A stretch of DNA of 6,213 nucleotides from Acidobacteriota bacterium (GTDB lineage: Bacteria; Acidobacteriota; Vicinamibacteria; Vicinamibacterales; CAVVIG01). Position numbers and translations under genes: made by a program. This document shows positions 4,994 through 6,213 of the stretch, piece by piece. The notes beneath the pieces were generated by a model. It saw nothing but the letters and a program-made list of their open reading frames with translations. It made no database searches and was not told where the DNA came from. The stretch spans positions 1 to 6,213 of the forward strand of contig JACPZV010000343.1 of the NCBI GenBank assembly GCA_016195295.1. The letters run 5' to 3'. Each line of letters begins with the position of its first letter. Position 1 is the stretch's first letter.

Positions 4994-6121
4994 ATGCGAC
5001 GGGCTCTTGCGTTGTTCTTGTGCGGCGCTGCGTTCGTGACGGTATCGGTAGTGTCCGGCTTCAGCCGGACTTTGTATGCGCAAGGCGACGGCGGATACAA
5101 GCTGGTCGCGAACTGGCCGCACCTGCCGGCCGGGATGTACTTCGGATTGAAGGAACCGCCGCCACCGCCGGCCGAGCGGGACGCGCAGGCGGCGGCGCGG
5201 CGCGCGAGCGGTCGAGCAAGCGGTGGCGGCGGTGGTAATAACAACGCGATGGGTCCGACGAATCAGCCGGGCATCTCCGGCCTCGCCATCGATCAACACG
5301 ATCGCATCTACGTGTTCAATCGCGGCGTGAAGCCGGTGATGGTGTTCGATCGCGACGGCAACCTGATCCTCGCGGGCGCCGATCAGCCGATCAACGGCAA
5401 GACGATCAACCCGTCGTGGCAGCACTCAGGCGGCGTCGATTGGGAGGGCAACGTCTACGTCATCGAGCGCGACGCGCACCGCATCGTCAAGCTGAGCCCG
5501 AAGCTGGACAAGTTCCTCATGCAGCTCGGCACAACGAACGAGAAGGGCAACGACCCGACGCACCTGAATCTGCCGTCGGGCATCGCGATTCTGCACAACG
5601 GCAACATGATCGTCACCGACGGCTACGGCAACAACCGCGTCATCCTGTTCGACAAGACCGGCAAGTTCATCAAGCAGGTGGGCAAGGGCGCCGGCGGGCC
5701 GACCGACAAGGGCACGGGCCCCGGTGAATGGAATCTGCCGCACAAGCTCGCGGTTGACGCGGACGAGAATCTCTACATCATCGACCGCGAAGGCCATCGC
5801 CTCGAAGTGTTCGACAAGAACTTGAACTACATCCGCGAGATTCGCAACGACTGGAATCCGTGGGACGTGAACATCTCGCGCAAGGGGACCGACGGCATCG
5901 GCTGGATCGCCGATCACAAAGACGAGCGCGTCCTGAAGTTCGATCTGAAGACCGGCAAGCTCCTCGCGATCTGGGGCAAGCAGGGCTGGGGACCGGGCGA
6001 GTTCGACTGGGTCCACGGGATCGTCGTCGACTCGAAGGGCGCGGTGTACGCGGCCGACACCTACGGTCAGCGGATTCAGAAGTTCGTGCGCTCGGGCGCG
6101 GGCGGCTCAACGCAGCCTTAA
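4994..6121 (+). CDS. Secreted NHL-repeat six-bladed beta-propeller protein
   Basis: A complete 375-residue protein with AGGAGG (4984-4989) four bases before the ATG. Residues 1-30 form a signal peptide ending L-Y-A-Q before GDGGY. A Pro, Ala and Gly-rich linker follows (about residues 54-88: PPPPPAERD, then a Gly/Asn run). NHL blades run from about residue 93: GISGLAIDQHDRIYVFNRG; SGGVDWEGNVYVIERDAHRI; LPSGIAILHNGNMIVTDGYG with NNRVILFD; LPHKLAVDADENLYIIDREG with HRLEVFD; and WVHGIVVDSKGAVYAADTYG with QRIQKF. The fold is that of peptidyl-hydroxyglycine alpha-amidating lyase-like and NHL proteins, which act outside the cytoplasm. Catalysis is not established for bacterial relatives like this. 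A palindrome, GTCCGGCTTCAGCCGGAC (5053-5070), lies inside the signal-peptide coding region. The stop TAA overlaps the start of a terminal inverted repeat. Confidence 0.88.
   Translation: MRRALALFLCGAAFVTVSVVSGFSRTLYAQGDGGYKLVANWPHLPAGMYFGLKEPPPPPAERDAQAAARRASGRASGGGGGNNNAMGPTNQPGISGLAIDQHDRIYVFNRGVKPVMVFDRDGNLILAGADQPINGKTINPSWQHSGGVDWEGNVYVIERDAHRIVKLSPKLDKFLMQLGTTNEKGNDPTHLNLPSGIAILHNGNMIVTDGYGNNRVILFDKTGKFIKQVGKGAGGPTDKGTGPGEWNLPHKLAVDADENLYIIDREGHRLEVFDKNLNYIREIRNDWNPWDVNISRKGTDGIGWIADHKDERVLKFDLKTGKLLAIWGKQGWGPGEFDWVHGIVVDSKGAVYAADTYGQRIQKFVRSGAGGSTQP
5053..5070. repeat. Palindromic repeat inside signal-peptide coding region
   Basis: GTCCGGCTTCAGCCGGAC consists of GTCCGGCT and its exact complement AGCCGGAC around two bases. 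It is read in frame as S-G-F-S-R-T (codons from TCC at 5054), between the hydrophobic core and the cleavage site of the NHL protein. The same words, read as SGFSRT or on the other strand as VRLKPD, occur from memory as dispersed repeats in Vicinamibacteria-like genomes. Confidence 0.75.
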
Positions 6122-6210
6122 CCACGAAACGCACGAAAGACGAGCGGCAGGAAACACACGAACGAGAAGATCCCGTTTCGTGGTCTTCGTGCTTTCGTGA
6201 ATTTCGTGGT
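6121..6210. repeat. Large imperfect inverted repeat with CACGAA/TTCGTG units
   Basis: ACCACGAAACGCACGAAAG (6121-6139) pairs at 17 of 19 positions with the complement of 6192-6210. Inside are more units: CACGAA at 6123, 6132 and 6157, and TTCGTG at 6177, 6186, 6194 and 6203, spaced 8-9 bases apart on the right side. An inner pair, CACGAA (6157-6162) and TTCGTG (6177-6182), could form a second hairpin. It follows the NHL stop directly, its first base being the last base of the TAA, and could be a strong terminator-like structure or a small non-autonomous repeat. I see no target-site duplication. Confidence 0.85.
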
Positions 6211-6213
6211 GAG

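Noticed and set aside
5426..6016. Open frame of 196 codons on the - strand
   Set aside because: It is antisense to the NHL propeller; its repetitive D/V/A-rich translation mirrors the propeller codons.
6121..6210. Classic Rho-independent terminator
   Set aside because: The structure is long and multi-unit, is not followed by a T-run, and resembles a repeat element more than a single terminator stem.

Overview
The window is a high-GC bacterial segment in which every supported gene lies on the + strand. It most resembles a soil or environmental Acidobacteriota genome of the Vicinamibacteria type. That placement is inference. It rests on the PQQ-dehydrogenase, Tat-secreted, TonB-receptor and NHL-propeller gene mix, on intergenic palindromes of the GTAGGGCGGGTCC...GGACCCGCC kind, and on a GTCCGGCTTCAGCCGGAC palindrome of the kind I associate with that group. 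No single marker gene proves it.

Layout. Positions 3-263 are the C-terminus of a PQQ-dependent dehydrogenase, followed at once by a palindromic repeat. Positions 264-517 hold only a gene fragment (426-521), whose stop overlaps the start of a DUF2283 gene (518-736). Next come a coiled-coil protein of unknown function (837-1529) and a small secreted protein (1657-2109). This 430-2110 block is visibly less GC-rich than its surroundings and looks like an accessory insertion. From 2245 the sequence returns to high GC: a Tat-exported DsrE-like protein (2245-2925), the collapsed remnant of a TonB-dependent receptor (3009-3251), a truncated secreted lipocalin/DUF1579-like protein (3301-3876) fused out of frame to an MFS transporter of the oxalate/formate antiporter type lacking TM1-2 (3860-4861), a 56-bp tandem duplication containing two hairpins, and a complete NHL beta-propeller protein (4994-6121). 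The window ends in a large imperfect inverted repeat (6121-6210).

How it fits together. The dehydrogenase, DsrE-like protein, receptor, transporter and NHL propeller are all export or uptake functions and would fit a periplasmic oxidation and uptake locus, but no substrate can be read from the sequence. The striking feature is decay or rearrangement. One receptor is reduced to its two ends, and two unrelated genes are joined within a short microhomology, the two events lying less than 1 kb apart. Repeats sit directly behind three stop codons, and one palindrome lies inside a signal-peptide coding region. I see no tRNA, rRNA, CRISPR array, transposase or integrase. I do not see convincing evidence for a new multi-gene defence or mobile system.
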